23,746 nucleotides of DNA. Origin: an uncultured Prevotella sp. (lineage in GTDB: Bacteria; Bacteroidota; Bacteroidia; Bacteroidales; Bacteroidaceae). This document shows, piece by piece, positions 23,562 through 23,746 of the stretch; the stretch's first letter is position 1; each line of letters starts with the position of its first letter. The DNA is taken from the NCBI GenBank assembly GCA_934183135.1, contig CAKPRX010000030.1, positions 1-23,746 of the forward strand, given 5' to 3'. Below the pieces are notes generated by a model. That model saw nothing but the letters and a program-made list of their open reading frames with translations. It made no database searches and was not told where the DNA came from. A program made the translations under genes and the position numbers.

Positions 23562-23746
23562 ATGACTATGGCCAACAACAGCAAGCAACCACACCGCCTG
23601 GAGCTCACCGTGTACCGCACGCTGGGCGGCACCATCTTCGAGGTCGTCACGGGGCTTGTCCTCGTACTTACCTGGGCGCTCATACTCATCACCCTGATAC
23701 GTCCGCACTGTCTCTGCACAGGCCCCAATGCCTGGCTCGCAGACCA
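23562..23746 (+). CDS. Membrane protein, truncated by window end
   Basis: The first 61 residues of a protein that continues past the window. It begins MTMANNSKQPHRLELTVYRT, then has a transmembrane segment at about 28-46 (VVTGLVLVLTWALILITLI) and reaches a loop HCLCTGPNAW. The family cannot be named from this piece, though it is in the same operon as the SPFH and Arc-like genes and probably works with them in the membrane. Confidence 0.75.
   Translation, partial: MTMANNSKQPHRLELTVYRTLGGTIFEVVTGLVLVLTWALILITLIRPHCLCTGPNAWLAD

Overview
The window looks like a chromosomal segment of a Bacteroidales bacterium, most likely Prevotella-like (the genus level is an inference). Three things point there: promoter boxes of the Bacteroidetes form TAnnTTTG in front of most transcription units, gene families and extensions typical of that phylum (a LysRS with a C-terminal extension, a six-helix membrane LuxR-type regulator, an SPFH/Arc-like/membrane trio), and almost no Shine-Dalgarno sequences. 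No tRNA, rRNA, CRISPR array, transposase or integrase was found.

Layout. Bases 1-793 hold no convincing gene but carry several palindromic motifs (three copies of TGTATATTTATRCA and a 17-bp perfect hairpin), then a terminator for the leftward gene that follows. 794-6592 is leftward housekeeping: a DUF349-repeat protein, a CorA-type Mg2+ channel, and a two-gene operon of a flippase-like membrane protein and the dipeptidase PepD, overlapping by ATGA. 6593-6968 is a divergent promoter region with an 80-bp repeat element. A membrane-anchored LuxR-type regulator (rightward) and a sugar-nucleotidyltransferase-like protein (leftward) converge on a branched bidirectional terminator.

9107-12739 is the accessory part: a leftward five-gene operon of exported proteins of unknown function. 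It starts with a 506-residue lipoprotein whose C-terminal domain carries a JAMM/JAB-like metal motif, continues with three tandem paralogous small secreted proteins, and ends with a short lipoprotein related only to the N-terminal domain of the first. The architecture (shared N-terminal domain, low-complexity linker, metalloenzyme-like tip, tandem small paralogs) resembles a surface effector/immunity or processing locus. This is the best candidate for an undescribed system here.

13144-18141 is rightward central metabolism: lysS, gpsA, pgi, then after a terminator a HAD phosphatase. Two exported proteins follow: an Ala-rich lipoprotein and a small protein with a probable beta-sandwich. mnmA (leftward) may be leaderless. 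A cupin gene and an HxlR-type regulator gene diverge from a shared region, and the regulator's promoter contains TTACT-N7-AGTAA, probably its own operator. The window ends with an SPFH protein, an Arc-like ribbon-helix-helix protein and a truncated membrane protein in one tight operon.
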